Assembly: GCF_001424405.1 (NCBI RefSeq)
Contig: NZ_LMPS01000001.1
Location: 493,999 to 557,998, forward strand
DNA: 64,000 bases
From: Dyadobacter sp. Leaf189
GTDB lineage: Bacteria; Bacteroidota; Bacteroidia; Cytophagales; Spirosomataceae
Direction: 5' to 3'
The notes beneath the pieces were generated by a model. The model searched no databases. It was not told the origin of the DNA and saw only the letters and a program-made list of their open reading frames with translations. Below, in pieces: positions 44,345-54,316 of this stretch (position 1 is its first letter; each line of letters begins with the position of its first letter). The position numbers and the translations under genes are program-made.

Positions 44345-44599
44345 ATGGCTAAAAAGAAACAAAACGATTCTTCCAAACCGGTTTCCGAGAAACCGAGGGT
44401 GCATAAAGACCTGGATGGTTTTGACATTCAGATCAATTCATTCGGAGAGATTACAACGAGCTTCGATATGGATAAGATCAATGAATTTCTGAACAAGAAT
44501 GTGGACGACAAGAAGCTGCGCGACCGGGAGGATATTCCGGGAAGAAAAACGCGTAAGTCGAAGAAGAAAACATCCGAGGAAGAGGAAGAAGAGGAGTAG
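44345..44599 (+). CDS. Small charged protein, conserved-looking, function unknown
   Basis: An 84-residue protein. A Lys-rich start, an ordered middle (HKDLDGFDIQINSFGEITTS, FDMDKINEFLNKNV) and a Lys-rich to Glu-rich end (KKKTSEEEEEEE). The patterned middle suggests a genuine domain rather than a chance frame. It lies 58 bp before an AIM24-family gene in the same direction. Confidence 0.75.
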   Translation: MAKKKQNDSSKPVSEKPRVHKDLDGFDIQINSFGEITTSFDMDKINEFLNKNVDDKKLRDREDIPGRKTRKSKKKTSEEEEEEE

Positions 44600-44657
44600 C
44601 GAGGAATGACGTGGTTTAATGTAGTGATTGATATTTTACTGATAACCTTTACGAAAA

Positions 44658-45434
44658 ATGATCTCACACGAAATTGATTACAAGATTATCGGCGACGATA
44701 TTCAGGTTGTAGAAATCGAGCTTGACCCTAACGAAACCGTGATTGCAGAAGCCGGCGCAATGCTCTTCATGGAGGACGGTATCCAGTTTGAAACCAAGAT
44801 GGGCGATGGTTCCGAAGCAAACCAGAGCATCATGGGCAAGATTTTCCAGGCAGGTACCCGTCTGATAACCGGGGAGTCGCTCTTTATGACGCACTTTACG
44901 AATCGCGGTGTAGGCAAGAAAAAGGTGGCATTTGCGGCTCCTTATCCGGGAACTGTTATGCCGATCGACCTTTCCAAGATTTATGGAAATGAGCTGATCG
45001 TGCAAAAAGATGGTTTCCTCTGCGCTGCAATGGGTACCAGCATGAAAATCCACTTCAACCAGCGTTTTGGTTCAGGGTTGTTTGGTGGGGAAGGTTTTAT
45101 TTTACAAAAGATCAAAGGCGACGGAATGGCGTTTGTGCATGCCGGAGGCGTGGTAATGGAACGCCAGCTCAACAATGAGACACTGCGCGTAGATACAGGT
45201 TGCGTGGTGGCGTTTGAGCAATCACTGAGCTTCGATATCCAGCGTTCAGGCGGACTCAAATCCATGGTATTTGGCGGCGAGGGAATGTTCCTGGCAACCT
45301 TGCGCGGTACCGGTCGTTGCTGGATCCAGTCTATGCCGATTTCCAAGCTGATCCAGCGGCTTTCCACTGCCGGACCAAATGCAAACAAAGAAAGCGGCTC
45401 CATTATCGGGGGCTTGGGTAACCTGTTTGAATAG
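44658..45434 (+). CDS. AIM24/TIGR00266 family protein
   Basis: A 258-residue beta-rich protein of the TIGR00266 (AIM24) family. The family segments [28 protein letters not shown] and [11 protein letters not shown] are present. It has no signal peptide or membrane segment. Homologues form a beta-trefoil-like fold; in mitochondria AIM24 affects inner-membrane organisation, but the bacterial role is unknown. A terminator follows. Confidence 0.9.
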   Translation: MISHEIDYKIIGDDIQVVEIELDPNETVIAEAGAMLFMEDGIQFETKMGDGSEANQSIMGKIFQAGTRLITGESLFMTHFTNRGVGKKKVAFAAPYPGTVMPIDLSKIYGNELIVQKDGFLCAAMGTSMKIHFNQRFGSGLFGGEGFILQKIKGDGMAFVHAGGVVMERQLNNETLRVDTGCVVAFEQSLSFDIQRSGGLKSMVFGGEGMFLATLRGTGRCWIQSMPISKLIQRLSTAGPNANKESGSIIGGLGNLFE

Positions 45435-45460
45435 AGAAAAGTTACATGCGAATAAGAATG

Positions 45461-45487
45461 GGCAGAACTAAGTTCTGCCTTTTTTAT
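45461..45487 (+). terminator. Terminator after the AIM24-family gene
   Basis: Eight-bp perfect stem GGCAGAAC/GTTCTGCC (45461-45468 with 45472-45479), TAA loop, then a T run. It overlaps the tail of the convergent esterase gene, whose stop is at 45484. Confidence 0.85.
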
Positions 45488-47487
45488 TTTACCAGGACCC
45501 GCCGGGAAACGCTGCTAGTTGCGGTGGTAATTTTCAAAATGTAAATACCTGCAGGAAGTACCTCAACTGGCCTTACTGTAATTAATCCGATCGTTTCACG
45601 GTCTGAAAAATGAATGGGATGCTGTCGCCCGGCTGCGTCAAAAAGCTTGCATGAAACGGGTTCTTCTTTTTTGGTTTTCAAGTAAAAAATGCCGCGACCT
45701 ACTGGGTTCGGAAATACCGTAAAATCTGCGGGGCCAACGTTCCGGAAGAATGTGACAACGCGCGAAAACGAGGTACTGCCGCTATTGTACTGCATCTTTA
45801 ACCGGTAAAAAATAGCATCGGATTCTGCGTCAGTGTCACTATACCCAAATACCTCCGACTGTGTCTGTGACGTATTGAATGTTTGAAGATCGGAGTAGTT
45901 GATCCCGTCGGTTGTTTTCTGTAACGTTATTTCACGAAGTTGAGGGTCTACTGCCAGCAGCCACGGAACATAAATCGATGTGCCGGCAGGCCGGGCTGAA
46001 ATCCTGCTGACAAAATCGACCTGGGAATAGCTCCTGTCTACATAAAATGAATCGGAAACGCTGCCGGGAAGAGTGGGATTTATCCCAGCCAGCCTGATGC
46101 GGTAAGTCCCGTTGGCAAGGTCCCGCGGGAGCTGAATGCGTAGCGGGTTGTTATTTGCAATAGTTAATGTATCCACAAAATTTCCCTCCCGATCAAGCAG
46201 CTCCGCCTGGATCAATGGATTAACTACATTCTCATTCACAGTGTAGGGAAGTGAAAAAGCAGCGCCGGGATAGGCTAGTGCAGGCACTACGCCGGTGTGA
46301 ATGGAGTATGCGGGCTGTACCGGATGAAGCTGTTTAACCAGCGAGTCGGACAGGCTGCGGTTCCAGGCTGTCGCGGCCAGGGTAAGTCCGGGTACTCCGC
46401 CAGGGAGACTTTCAAAATGGCCGGAAACTGGTCTGGGGATCTGTACCGTATCCAGGTAAGGTCCTTTAAATACATTAAAACCGGGTAACTCTGCCAATCG
46501 GTTTTGCGCCTCCAAAACGGGCAGATAGGGATTGGGCAGCAGCTGGCTCACCGAGTTCCGCGCCACCAGCCAGGGAATGTTGTAGCCCGTATCGCGCCTG
46601 CTGTTTTCAATCAATGTGCGGATCGAATTGAAATAATCATTTTCCTTGAAGCCCAGTTGCGCGTCGTTTTCACCGTGAGAGAACAGGATAGCGCGCACGC
46701 CGGAAGAAGCTGTCAGGTATTTGATGGTATTGATAATATTACTGTAAGGCTGACGGTTCGGCCAGAACTTACCTACATAAAGATTGTAAGCATCTTTGCC
46801 ACTTGCCGCATCGCGGTAATTTTCTGAATTGGCGGCAGCCCAGGCAGTGTTGAAAAACAATACGGGGCATTTCCAGCGTTGGGAGAGTATTACGCCCAGT
46901 TCGCCCCAGTACCAGGCAGTTTCGCCATTTGGGAATACATAATTGTCTTTTTTGAGTATTTCAAATGCAGGTGCCGGCATCGGCGCATCAGGGGCTACCG
47001 TGATATTTTCGCTGTTGAGTGTTTTGTTGGTTTTGTTGAAAGAGATCACATTGGAAGAAGCATCTTTGGCACCCAGGCCGGGCAGTCCCATTGCATTGGA
47101 GTTACCTGATATCAGAAAAACTTCTCCGACACCCACTCTCGGTACTATAACCGAATCCACAATGCCCTGATCGGAGCGGGCGATTATTTTAAGCTGGTAC
47201 CAGCCACTTTCTACATTGAAATCAAAATGGAGAAACCCCTGACTGATTTGCTCTCCTGGCAATGTCATTTCTTTTACCGCATTGGAGTTACCTTCAACAG
47301 GAAAGAGCGAAGCCTTAATACTGGAATACGGAAAATAGGCGTAAGCTGTAACCGGAATGCGCGCCCGGCCATTGCTATCCCGCTGCATGACCTGGTTGTT
47401 GACCGGCGAGAAGACCGCAACCTGCGCCTTTGCAGTATGCAATGCAAGGATTAACAGGAGCCAGAAAGTAAACTTCCAAATTTTCAT
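45484..47487 (-). CDS. Secreted sialate O-acetylesterase-like protein with type IX signal
   Basis: A 667-residue protein with signal peptide (FTFWLLLILALHTAKA). The core resembles sialate O-acetylesterase: VGEVFLISGNSNAMG near 122-136 in place of the usual GQSNM block (Ser kept), and ILFSHGENDAQLG for the QGE(S/N)DA block. A beta-sandwich middle leads to a C-terminal type IX signal (FTVFPNPVGRGIFYLK, DAAGRQHP, VLPAGIYILKI, RRVLVK). It is expected to be exported through the T9SS and may remove acetyl groups from glycans. Confidence 0.82.
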   Translation of the reverse strand: MKIWKFTFWLLLILALHTAKAQVAVFSPVNNQVMQRDSNGRARIPVTAYAYFPYSSIKASLFPVEGNSNAVKEMTLPGEQISQGFLHFDFNVESGWYQLKIIARSDQGIVDSVIVPRVGVGEVFLISGNSNAMGLPGLGAKDASSNVISFNKTNKTLNSENITVAPDAPMPAPAFEILKKDNYVFPNGETAWYWGELGVILSQRWKCPVLFFNTAWAAANSENYRDAASGKDAYNLYVGKFWPNRQPYSNIINTIKYLTASSGVRAILFSHGENDAQLGFKENDYFNSIRTLIENSRRDTGYNIPWLVARNSVSQLLPNPYLPVLEAQNRLAELPGFNVFKGPYLDTVQIPRPVSGHFESLPGGVPGLTLAATAWNRSLSDSLVKQLHPVQPAYSIHTGVVPALAYPGAAFSLPYTVNENVVNPLIQAELLDREGNFVDTLTIANNNPLRIQLPRDLANGTYRIRLAGINPTLPGSVSDSFYVDRSYSQVDFVSRISARPAGTSIYVPWLLAVDPQLREITLQKTTDGINYSDLQTFNTSQTQSEVFGYSDTDAESDAIFYRLKMQYNSGSTSFSRVVTFFRNVGPADFTVFPNPVGRGIFYLKTKKEEPVSCKLFDAAGRQHPIHFSDRETIGLITVRPVEVLPAGIYILKITTATSSVSRRVLVK

Positions 47488-47561
47488 ACGATGATCTTCT
47501 TGCCGCAGTCTTTATAACGCTTTTTCTCTTTCAAGATTGATCCTGCCAATATATAGCTTAA

Positions 47562-47596
47562 AACAAAAAGAGCCGGCCCCAAATTGGAACCGGCTC
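47562..47596 (-). terminator. Terminator of the susCD operon
   Basis: GAGCCGG (47570-47576) pairs with CCGGCTC (47590-47596), with an inner CCAAATTGG stretch extending the stem. On the minus strand a T-rich tract (complement of 47562-47569) follows. Confidence 0.82.
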
Positions 47597-47613
47597 CTGC
47601 AAAACTTTATAGA

Positions 47614-49182
47614 CTATCCGTCGTAACCCGGGTTTTGGGTCAGTTTCGGGCTGTTTCTGATTTCCGGGATGGGAATGGGGAACAGCAGGTGTCTTTCAAG
47701 CAAAGGAGCTCCGCCTGATACGTTCAGGTTGCGGTGACCAACGAAATTGTCAAAGCCTTTAGTGGTTTCGTTGAACACTTTACGAAGACGTACCATATCA
47801 AACCAGGTAATACCTTCGTATGCAAATTCATACCAGCGCTCGCGCCAAACTGCTTCCTGGAAACTCGTTTTCGAGAATGTTGCCATTGCAGGTGTTTTCA
47901 GCTGTGCACGGTCACGAATTCGCTTGTAGGCATCGTATGCTTCTGCATTCGGGCCACCAAGTTCGTTTTGAGCTTCTGCATAAATCAGCAATACTTCTGC
48001 AAAGCGAATTTGGTTAACATTCAGGTTATTAAGCCTTGTTGGTGTAATACCAGGTCCACCCAGCGCTGCAATGTTGAAATACTTGAATACGTAAGGCTGT
48101 CCAAGATCAAACTTAGCTCCTGTACCATTTTCATAGTAAGATGTGTAGAACCAGCCTTCCTGATCTTTGGTTCGGAGGTCGCCTGTCTCGTAAGAATTAT
48201 AGAACGAACGCGTAGGTACAGTACTTCCTGTTCCACTTGGACCCGCATAGGTTACCGCCTTGAAGTTCGGGAAGAAGTCATTCAACGGGAAAGGTTCAAC
48301 TACAGTGTTGTACTGGATCTGGAAGATGTGCTCAACCCGGTTTTTCAGGTTTTCCTGGTGCAATTCCTTGTAGGTAGCAAACAGATTCAGCGTAGAAGGA
48401 TTCGCTTTTGAATAGTTAATCACTTCCAGTGCCTTGTCAGCAGCCAGCTTGTAGTGCGATGCGCCTTTGCTCAAAGGAAATCCAGCCATTGTCAGATATA
48501 CTTTTGACATCAACGACTTCACAGCCATTTTAGAAGCACGTCCGTTGGTGTTGAAATCAGCCAGACCAGCAGCTTCGGCAGCAGCAAGGTCTTCCACGAT
48601 CAGATTGTAAATTTCCTCCTGAGGTGCTTTGGTTGGGAAGAAATCTTCTGAACCGGCAGTTTGCGGCTTTGTGATCAAAGGCGCGTCACCCCAAAGTCTT
48701 ACCACATAAAAATACGCCCACGCACGGAGAAATCTTGCCTCACCGATCAAGCGTGTTTTCTGCGCTTCATTTGCAGCAGGGAACTGAATACCAGGAATCT
48801 TTTCGATCGCCAGGTTTGCATTCGCAATTACGCGGTACAGACCATTCCAGAAGTTGGCGATGTGACCTGTGTTTCCATCGTAGATCAATGCATACAAGTT
48901 GTTCAGATCCGAGTTCTGGCCGGTTTCTGTTGTTGCTGTACCTGTTACGGCTTCCAGCATTTGCCAGTTGGCTGAGAAAATACCAGCACCTTGTCCGTAG
49001 AAACGCATCTCTGCATAAGTAGCAGCAACAGCCGCTTCCGCGTGATCAGGAATGGTATAGAACGTATCCGGTTGAAGGTTCGACGGGTCTTGCTCGTCCA
49101 GGAAGTCGGAGCAGCTTGTCGGGCCGAGCAGGATCGCCGCGCAAAGCAGTAGCTTAGAAAAGTTTTTATTATATAGTTTCAT
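47614..49182 (-). CDS. SusD/RagB-family nutrient-binding lipoprotein
   Basis: 522 residues from the ATG at 49182; ATGs at 49194 and 49209 are alternatives. Lipobox Cys24 (LGPTSCSDFLDE). The SusD profile is clear: LDEQDPSNLQPDTFY after the Cys, the TPR-like FLRAWAYFYVVRLWGDAPLI, and the C-terminal AEAQNELGGPNAEAYD and RERWYEFAYEGITWFDMVR. SusD proteins sit on the cell surface as a lid over the SusC pore. Substrate unknown; no glycoside hydrolase is adjacent. Directly downstream of susC. Confidence 0.95.
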   Translation of the reverse strand: MKLYNKNFSKLLLCAAILLGPTSCSDFLDEQDPSNLQPDTFYTIPDHAEAAVAATYAEMRFYGQGAGIFSANWQMLEAVTGTATTETGQNSDLNNLYALIYDGNTGHIANFWNGLYRVIANANLAIEKIPGIQFPAANEAQKTRLIGEARFLRAWAYFYVVRLWGDAPLITKPQTAGSEDFFPTKAPQEEIYNLIVEDLAAAEAAGLADFNTNGRASKMAVKSLMSKVYLTMAGFPLSKGASHYKLAADKALEVINYSKANPSTLNLFATYKELHQENLKNRVEHIFQIQYNTVVEPFPLNDFFPNFKAVTYAGPSGTGSTVPTRSFYNSYETGDLRTKDQEGWFYTSYYENGTGAKFDLGQPYVFKYFNIAALGGPGITPTRLNNLNVNQIRFAEVLLIYAEAQNELGGPNAEAYDAYKRIRDRAQLKTPAMATFSKTSFQEAVWRERWYEFAYEGITWFDMVRLRKVFNETTKGFDNFVGHRNLNVSGGAPLLERHLLFPIPIPEIRNSPKLTQNPGYDG

Positions 49183-49220
49183 ACTGAATTTCATTTTTGA
49201 TAATCCCAATAATCTGGTTG

Positions 49221-52200
49221 TTAGAATGATACCTGTATACCTCCCATGTAAGTGGTTGGTCTTGGATAGCTGTGCCAGATCATACCTTGCGAGAATACGT
49301 TGTCTGAATCTCCACCACGGATAGGCGTTTGCTCTGGGTCACCGTGTGGGTATTTGCTAAGCAGGAAGAAGTTTTGAGCCGATACGTAAAGTCTCAGTCT
49401 GCTCATTTTCATTTTGCTGGCAATTTCCGACGGGAAATTGTACCCGAACAACAAGTTACGTCCACGTAGGAATGAACCGTCAAAGATCCAGCGCGTATCT
49501 ACGTTCGTCACGTAACCTGCTTTTGTATCACGGATCTGGGCAATCATTGTATTCTGATTTTGCGGAGTCCATGCATTCAGTACAGTTGCGTAGCTGTTGG
49601 CAAGCGCCTGACGGTCTTCACTAGCGTGCAGGTTCATGTCCATCAGGTCGTTTCCGTACGAGAATTGCAGGTCAAGTGTCATATCGAAGTTTCCGAAACG
49701 CACAGAGTTGGAAAGTGTTCCCCAGCCTTTTGGACTACCATTACCAATGATCGAACGGTCGGCGTCAGTGATTTTGTAATCGCCGTTCAGGTCTTTGTAT
49801 TTGATATCACCAGGCAGCATTTGCAGGTTACCACGGTAGCTGGTGAATTTAGCAGCTTCGTCAGCCTCCGCTTCGCTCCATGTACCCAGACGGGTAAGAC
49901 CCCAGAATGCACCCACCGGCTCTCCTACACGCAGGATGCTGGTTTGGTTAGTGATCGAAGGACCACCCACTCCGAAGATATCAGCCGGTGTAGCCAGCGA
50001 CAATACTTTGTTTCTGTTGAACGAGATATTGAAGTTGGTATTCCATGAGAAGTTAGCTCTCTCAAAGTTTACTGTGTTCAATGCAAATTCAAAACCTTTG
50101 TTCTCCATTGAACCGATGTTCTTTCTGATCACCGCGTAGCCACTTGTACGTGGAACTGGTGCATCCAGAAGCATGTCGGTTGTTTTGCGGTAGTAGTAGT
50201 CAGCCTCGAAAGAGATTCTTCCTTTCAGGAAGCTAATTTCAAGACCTCCGTCGGTTTGAGCGGTTTTTTCCCATCGCAAATCGTTGTTCGCCAACCTGTT
50301 GATACCGGTTCCGCCGATACGTGTGTCACCGTAAACAGCTGCGTAGTTAGATCTCAGCAAAGGAAGTGACGAGTATGGAGGAATCTCCGAGTTACCTGTC
50401 AAACCGTAGCTGGTACGAAGTTTCAAGCTTGAAATAAGCGTGTTACCTTTCAGGAATTCTTCGTCAGATACTTTCCATGCGAATGCAGCAGAAGGGAAGA
50501 ATGCAAATTTGTGGTTATCCCCGAATTTCGAAGAACCATCCGCACGACCTGTTACTGTGAAAAGGTATTTTTCAAGCAAGGTATAGTTTGCACGACCGAA
50601 GTAAGAGTTAAATGCAAAACGTGAAGCACCTGAAAGATATGGATTCGAAGAAGGCAGAACCGCACCGGCACCAAGGTTATCAAAACCGAAATAATCAGTA
50701 GAGAAGCTTTGTGCACCAATAGCAGTAGTTGAAATATTGGTTTCCTGCCATGAAATACCTCCAAGCAAATTAATGGAGTGGATTCCGAATGTTTTGTTGT
50801 AAGTCAACAAGTTTTCCCAAGACCAGAAAGTCTCTTTTCTGTTCTCTTTTCTGGCAGTACCCAATTCGTTAGGAGTCAAAGTACGGGTCTGTGACTGGTT
50901 TACTTCCTGGTTGATGATGTTAACACCAAGCACCGAGCGGAATTCAAGACCAGGCGCCAGGGTAACGTTTCCATAAAGGCTACCCAATGTAGTCTGCGTG
51001 TTCAGGTTGTATTTACGTCCGTTCAAACGGTGAACTGAGCTGAAAGCACCTTCTGCACCAGGATAGTCACGGTTGTTTGCAAATGTCCCGTCAGGATATT
51101 TAACAGGAAGGAAAGGAAAATCTTCCACCATCTGACGAGGCACTGCGTCGTTGATATCTACCAGGTTCTCCGCCTGATTGTTGTAGCTCAATGTACCTCC
51201 GATGCGAAGCCATTTTTTAACCTGATCATCGATGCTGAAACGGGTTGCATAACGTTTCAGGTAAGATGTTTTGATCAGACCCTGGTCGTCGCGGTAGTTA
51301 AGTGACAGCGAGTAGGTGGTTTTGTTGTTACCGCCGCTAAAACCCAATTGGTGGTTTTGAGAAACACGGTGCTGGGTAGATTCGTCAAACCAGTTGGTGT
51401 CGTAGTTAGGAGCGTATTTTTTTGTACCGTCAGGGTTCGTCGTAACTGTAAAAACATCAGGGTGGTCCAGTGCCAGCTTTGCACGGCGAACCTGCGGATT
51501 ATGTGTTAAATACTTGCCGGCGTCCCAACCTGCCTTGTCGAACTTCTCCATGTTTCTGTAGGAAAGATCTTCAACGTCCAGATACTCCTGGGCATTCAAA
51601 ACTTTCGCTCTCTTAGGACCAGCAGTAGGTACGCTCAGGTCAAGACCGTAAGTGATAACGCCTTCGCCGGCTTTACCTCTTCTGGTCGTGATCATGATCA
51701 CACCATTTGCTCCTCTTGCTCCGTAAATCGCAGTAGAAGATGCGTCTTTCAAAACCTCAACCGATACGATATCATTTGGGTTAATGTAGTCGATCGCCTG
51801 GCTTTGCTGGTTCTGGTTACCCTGCGGCAGCATAACTCCATCTACCACATACAATGGGTTGTTAGAAGAGTTGATCGAGCTGAAACCACGGATACGTACG
51901 TTGGAACGACCACCCGGACGTCCGGAGTTCACGTTCACCTGTACACCGGAGATTTTACCCTGCAATGCCTGGTTCAATGAAGGAGTTGGTCTTTCTCTCA
52001 GCTGCTCTTCTTTTACCGAGCCTACTGAACCTGTTAAATCAGATTTTTTGGCAGTACCGTAACCAATTACAACTACCTCGCTAAGTGCTTTGGAATCAGA
52101 TTCCATTGCCAGATCGATTGTAGTTCTGTTGCCTACTTCTGCTTCCTGACCTACATATCCAACGAAGCTGAACACAAGTGTTCCGCCATTGTCAGGTACA

Positions 52201-52469
52201 GTCAGTGTATAGTTTCCTGTGCCGTCTGTTGTTGTTCCGGTGCTGGTACCTTTCAAAACAACGTTCACGCCAGGTAGTCCCTCGCCATTTTCCTTGTCTG
52301 TTACTTTTCCTTTGATCGTCTTATCGATTGCGATCACAGTTGAAGTGCGGTTGTTATTAGCTACACCTGCCATTGCCACGACCGAACATGAAAGTGCGGG
52401 CAGGAGTACTAGAGAATTCCGGATGCCCCGCATGCGGAACAACCATTGTTTGGTATTGGTATTTTTCAT
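49221..52469 (-). CDS. SusC/RagA-family TonB-linked outer-membrane transporter
   Basis: A 1082-residue protein. Signal region, carboxypeptidase-like domain (about 52-130, IKGKVTDKENGEGLPGVNVV), TonB-box-like ALSEVVVIGYGTAKK, plug with SGRPGGRSNVRIRGFSSINS, and a large barrel ending GGIQVSF. It transports an oligomeric nutrient with its SusD lid. The upstream region holds two AAACGTTT-centred palindromes of LacI-operator type but no clear TAnnTTTG box. The substrate may be a glycan or peptide; the neighbouring hydroxyproline operon makes a peptide worth considering. Confidence 0.95.
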   Translation of the reverse strand: MKNTNTKQWLFRMRGIRNSLVLLPALSCSVVAMAGVANNNRTSTVIAIDKTIKGKVTDKENGEGLPGVNVVLKGTSTGTTTDGTGNYTLTVPDNGGTLVFSFVGYVGQEAEVGNRTTIDLAMESDSKALSEVVVIGYGTAKKSDLTGSVGSVKEEQLRERPTPSLNQALQGKISGVQVNVNSGRPGGRSNVRIRGFSSINSSNNPLYVVDGVMLPQGNQNQQSQAIDYINPNDIVSVEVLKDASSTAIYGARGANGVIMITTRRGKAGEGVITYGLDLSVPTAGPKRAKVLNAQEYLDVEDLSYRNMEKFDKAGWDAGKYLTHNPQVRRAKLALDHPDVFTVTTNPDGTKKYAPNYDTNWFDESTQHRVSQNHQLGFSGGNNKTTYSLSLNYRDDQGLIKTSYLKRYATRFSIDDQVKKWLRIGGTLSYNNQAENLVDINDAVPRQMVEDFPFLPVKYPDGTFANNRDYPGAEGAFSSVHRLNGRKYNLNTQTTLGSLYGNVTLAPGLEFRSVLGVNIINQEVNQSQTRTLTPNELGTARKENRKETFWSWENLLTYNKTFGIHSINLLGGISWQETNISTTAIGAQSFSTDYFGFDNLGAGAVLPSSNPYLSGASRFAFNSYFGRANYTLLEKYLFTVTGRADGSSKFGDNHKFAFFPSAAFAWKVSDEEFLKGNTLISSLKLRTSYGLTGNSEIPPYSSLPLLRSNYAAVYGDTRIGGTGINRLANNDLRWEKTAQTDGGLEISFLKGRISFEADYYYRKTTDMLLDAPVPRTSGYAVIRKNIGSMENKGFEFALNTVNFERANFSWNTNFNISFNRNKVLSLATPADIFGVGGPSITNQTSILRVGEPVGAFWGLTRLGTWSEAEADEAAKFTSYRGNLQMLPGDIKYKDLNGDYKITDADRSIIGNGSPKGWGTLSNSVRFGNFDMTLDLQFSYGNDLMDMNLHASEDRQALANSYATVLNAWTPQNQNTMIAQIRDTKAGYVTNVDTRWIFDGSFLRGRNLLFGYNFPSEIASKMKMSRLRLYVSAQNFFLLSKYPHGDPEQTPIRGGDSDNVFSQGMIWHSYPRPTTYMGGIQVSF

Positions 52470-52482
52470 TTAAAGGTTAGTT

Positions 52483-52490
52483 AAACGTTT
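52483..52490. promoter_or_regulatory. Proximal AAACGTTT operator-like core
   Basis: AAACGTTT lies 13 bp before the susC start (52469). It is the central half of LacI/GalR-type operators. Alone it is weak evidence; with the longer palindrome at 52859 it suggests paired operators. Confidence 0.4.
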
Positions 52491-52858
52491 CTCATAAATT
52501 AGGTTTTGTAGCTTGGCTCATTTTTTAGTCATAGAAGGATTTTTGGTTAAATTGAGTATAGAACGATGAGAGTGATATTAAATGTGATTTTATTCCTATT
52601 TAGGTTTGGCCAGAATGATGCGCTGATTGTTTTTCAAGATTTTCAAATTAATCCGGCAAGTTCTTTCAATTAATCACGGAGGTACGGTGATGAAACGCCT
52701 TTTCTGACCACGGGTGCGAAGTTTAGCAGATTGCTAACAGCTCCTTTAGTGTTCTTTAAAATTGATGGTGTCAGCTTGAATTATTATAAAGTATTAAAAA
52801 GGAGTTACAATATTATAACATAGTTTTATTATTACGATAGCCAAAACATAATTATTTG

Positions 52859-52872
52859 TGCAAACGTTTGCA
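52859..52872. promoter_or_regulatory. LacI-family operator palindrome
   Basis: TGCAAACGTTTGCA, a perfect 14-bp palindrome with the central CG typical of LacI/GalR-family operators. It sits in the A/T-rich DNA between the susC and Gfo/Idh genes. No LacI gene is in the window. Confidence 0.6.
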
Positions 52873-52937
52873 TAATTTCAACTTAATCAGGCCTTTAAGA
52901 CGTTAATAATCAAGAGGTTACTTACGATATTAAACAG

Positions 52938-52974
52938 AAAAAGCCTCTCTGCAATATTGCAAAGAGGCTTTTTT
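52938..52974 (-). terminator. Terminator of the Gfo/Idh oxidoreductase gene
   Basis: Eleven-bp arms AAAAAGCCTCT (52938-52948) and AGAGGCTTTTT (52963-52973) enclosing a GCAATATTGC palindrome, with T runs on both strands. It can terminate either way; the gene ending at 53007 on the minus strand is the natural user. Confidence 0.85.
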
Positions 52975-53006
52975 GTACTGCTATGTATTTACCGGCTTGC
53001 GGCTGA

Positions 53007-54098
53007 TCAGATCAAATCCACAGTGCGTCCCGTACGTACCGATTCATCACATGCAAATGCGATCTGTAAGCTTCTTACTGCATCTTCCAAGTGCTCCGAC
53101 AGATCAAGATCTTCGGTAATTGCTTTCAGGAAATACAGCTGCTCGCGGTTGCAGAGTTCCTGGTGATCGGGTTCGTCTTCCAGGTTAATCCAGGTATCTT
53201 CCTGTGTAAATTCGTCTTTGTCGTTCAGGTCAGCATGGTGAATGCGGATCGACTCAGTCTTGGTGTGCGCCTCCACTGAAGAAGATTTACCAGCACCTCC
53301 CGCATCTTTGGCAACAATGGAAGCAGAGCCTTTTGGTCCGATTACATCTTTTACAAAAAAGGCAGTTTCACTGATCATCGGTCCCCAGCCAGCTTCGTAC
53401 CAGCCTACTGAACCGTCTTCAAACCAGATCTGCAATTGACCATAATTGTAATTTCCTGCAGGGATATCTTCTGTCAATCTCGCACCGATCGCATTCACGC
53501 GAAGTGGCGTCGAGCGCGTCATCTGGCACATTACATCAATATAGTGTACACCGCAGTCCACGATCGGGCTCAGGCTTTTCATCAGGTTCCGGTGTACGCC
53601 CCACATATAGCCGTGGCTTTGCTGGTTCAGGTTCATACGCATAACCAGCGGTTTGCCCAGGTTTTGTGCTTCTGTCACAAATCTTGCCCAAGACGGATGT
53701 ACCCGCAGGATGTACCCCACTACCACCTTCTTGCCAGCTTCGATTGCCGCAGAAACGACACGCTTGGCGCCTTCAACACTATCGGCCAGCGGTTTTTCAA
53801 TAAATACGTGCGCGCCCGCTTTCAGTGCTTTGATCGCGAAATCCTCGTGGGTATCCGGGTAAGTGGAAATACAAACGGCATCAGGCTTTGTTTCCTGCAA
53901 TGCAGTTTCGTAGTCGCTGTACAGGCTGTAACCGCCGCCGAGTTTCTCGTTCAAAACCTCTTTGCTTTTGCCGGTAGAAACGATCCCGCAGATTTCAAAA
54001 CCGTCCAGCAGCTGATAAGCAAATGCATGCGAAGCGCCCATATTTCCGCAACCTACAACCAGTACACGGATAGCGCTCTTGTTTTCAAAAGATGACAT
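53007..54098 (-). CDS. Gfo/Idh/MocA-family oxidoreductase
   Basis: A 363-residue NAD(P)-dependent dehydrogenase. The N-terminal Rossmann domain has VVGCGNMGASHAFAYQLL, and the family's EKPLADS motif is near residue 98. The C-terminal alpha/beta substrate domain includes PIVDCGVHYIDVM, with the His expected at the active site. Substrates in this family are usually sugars, inositols or related polyols. It is divergent from the hydroxyproline operon across 267 bp, so it may be a neighbour by chance or a coregulated extra enzyme. Confidence 0.9.
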   Translation of the reverse strand: MSSFENKSAIRVLVVGCGNMGASHAFAYQLLDGFEICGIVSTGKSKEVLNEKLGGGYSLYSDYETALQETKPDAVCISTYPDTHEDFAIKALKAGAHVFIEKPLADSVEGAKRVVSAAIEAGKKVVVGYILRVHPSWARFVTEAQNLGKPLVMRMNLNQQSHGYMWGVHRNLMKSLSPIVDCGVHYIDVMCQMTRSTPLRVNAIGARLTEDIPAGNYNYGQLQIWFEDGSVGWYEAGWGPMISETAFFVKDVIGPKGSASIVAKDAGGAGKSSSVEAHTKTESIRIHHADLNDKDEFTQEDTWINLEDEPDHQELCNREQLYFLKAITEDLDLSEHLEDAVRSLQIAFACDESVRTGRTVDLI

Positions 54099-54184
54099 AA
54101 TTGAATAGTAATGTTAAGACTTCGGGTAAGAAGGAATGTAGAACTGTAATTACAGGAATAACAGGATTAACCTGCTTTGAGTGT

Positions 54185-54192
54185 CAAAAATA
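54185..54192 (-). promoter_or_regulatory. -7 promoter box for the Gfo/Idh gene
   Basis: The minus strand reads TATTTTTG (TAnnTTTG), 86 bp before the start codon. No -33 element found. Confidence 0.45.
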
Positions 54193-54316
54193 GCGATAAA
54201 ATCTGTTTTTCGGGAGAATAGAGGCTGATGAATGCAAGAAGGCAACTATTTCGATCCAGGTTAAAATCGGTAAATAATTGATTAAAACATGAGAAAGCAG
54301 CGTCGCCTGATTCGTT

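Larger units (their letters stand above)
52470..52937. other. 468-bp non-coding region upstream of susC
   Basis: No convincing gene. It holds the two LacI-type palindromes (52483-52490 and 52859-52872) and a 6-bp hairpin TTAGCA/TGCTAA (52723-52737). It becomes very A/T-rich from about 52770. A 32-codon frame at 52566 has no supporting features. It probably carries the promoter and long leader of susCD. Confidence 0.6.

Noticed and set aside
52566..52664. 32-codon frame upstream of susC as a leader peptide
   Set aside because: No codon bias for one amino acid, no terminator/antiterminator pair after it, and it points away from susC.
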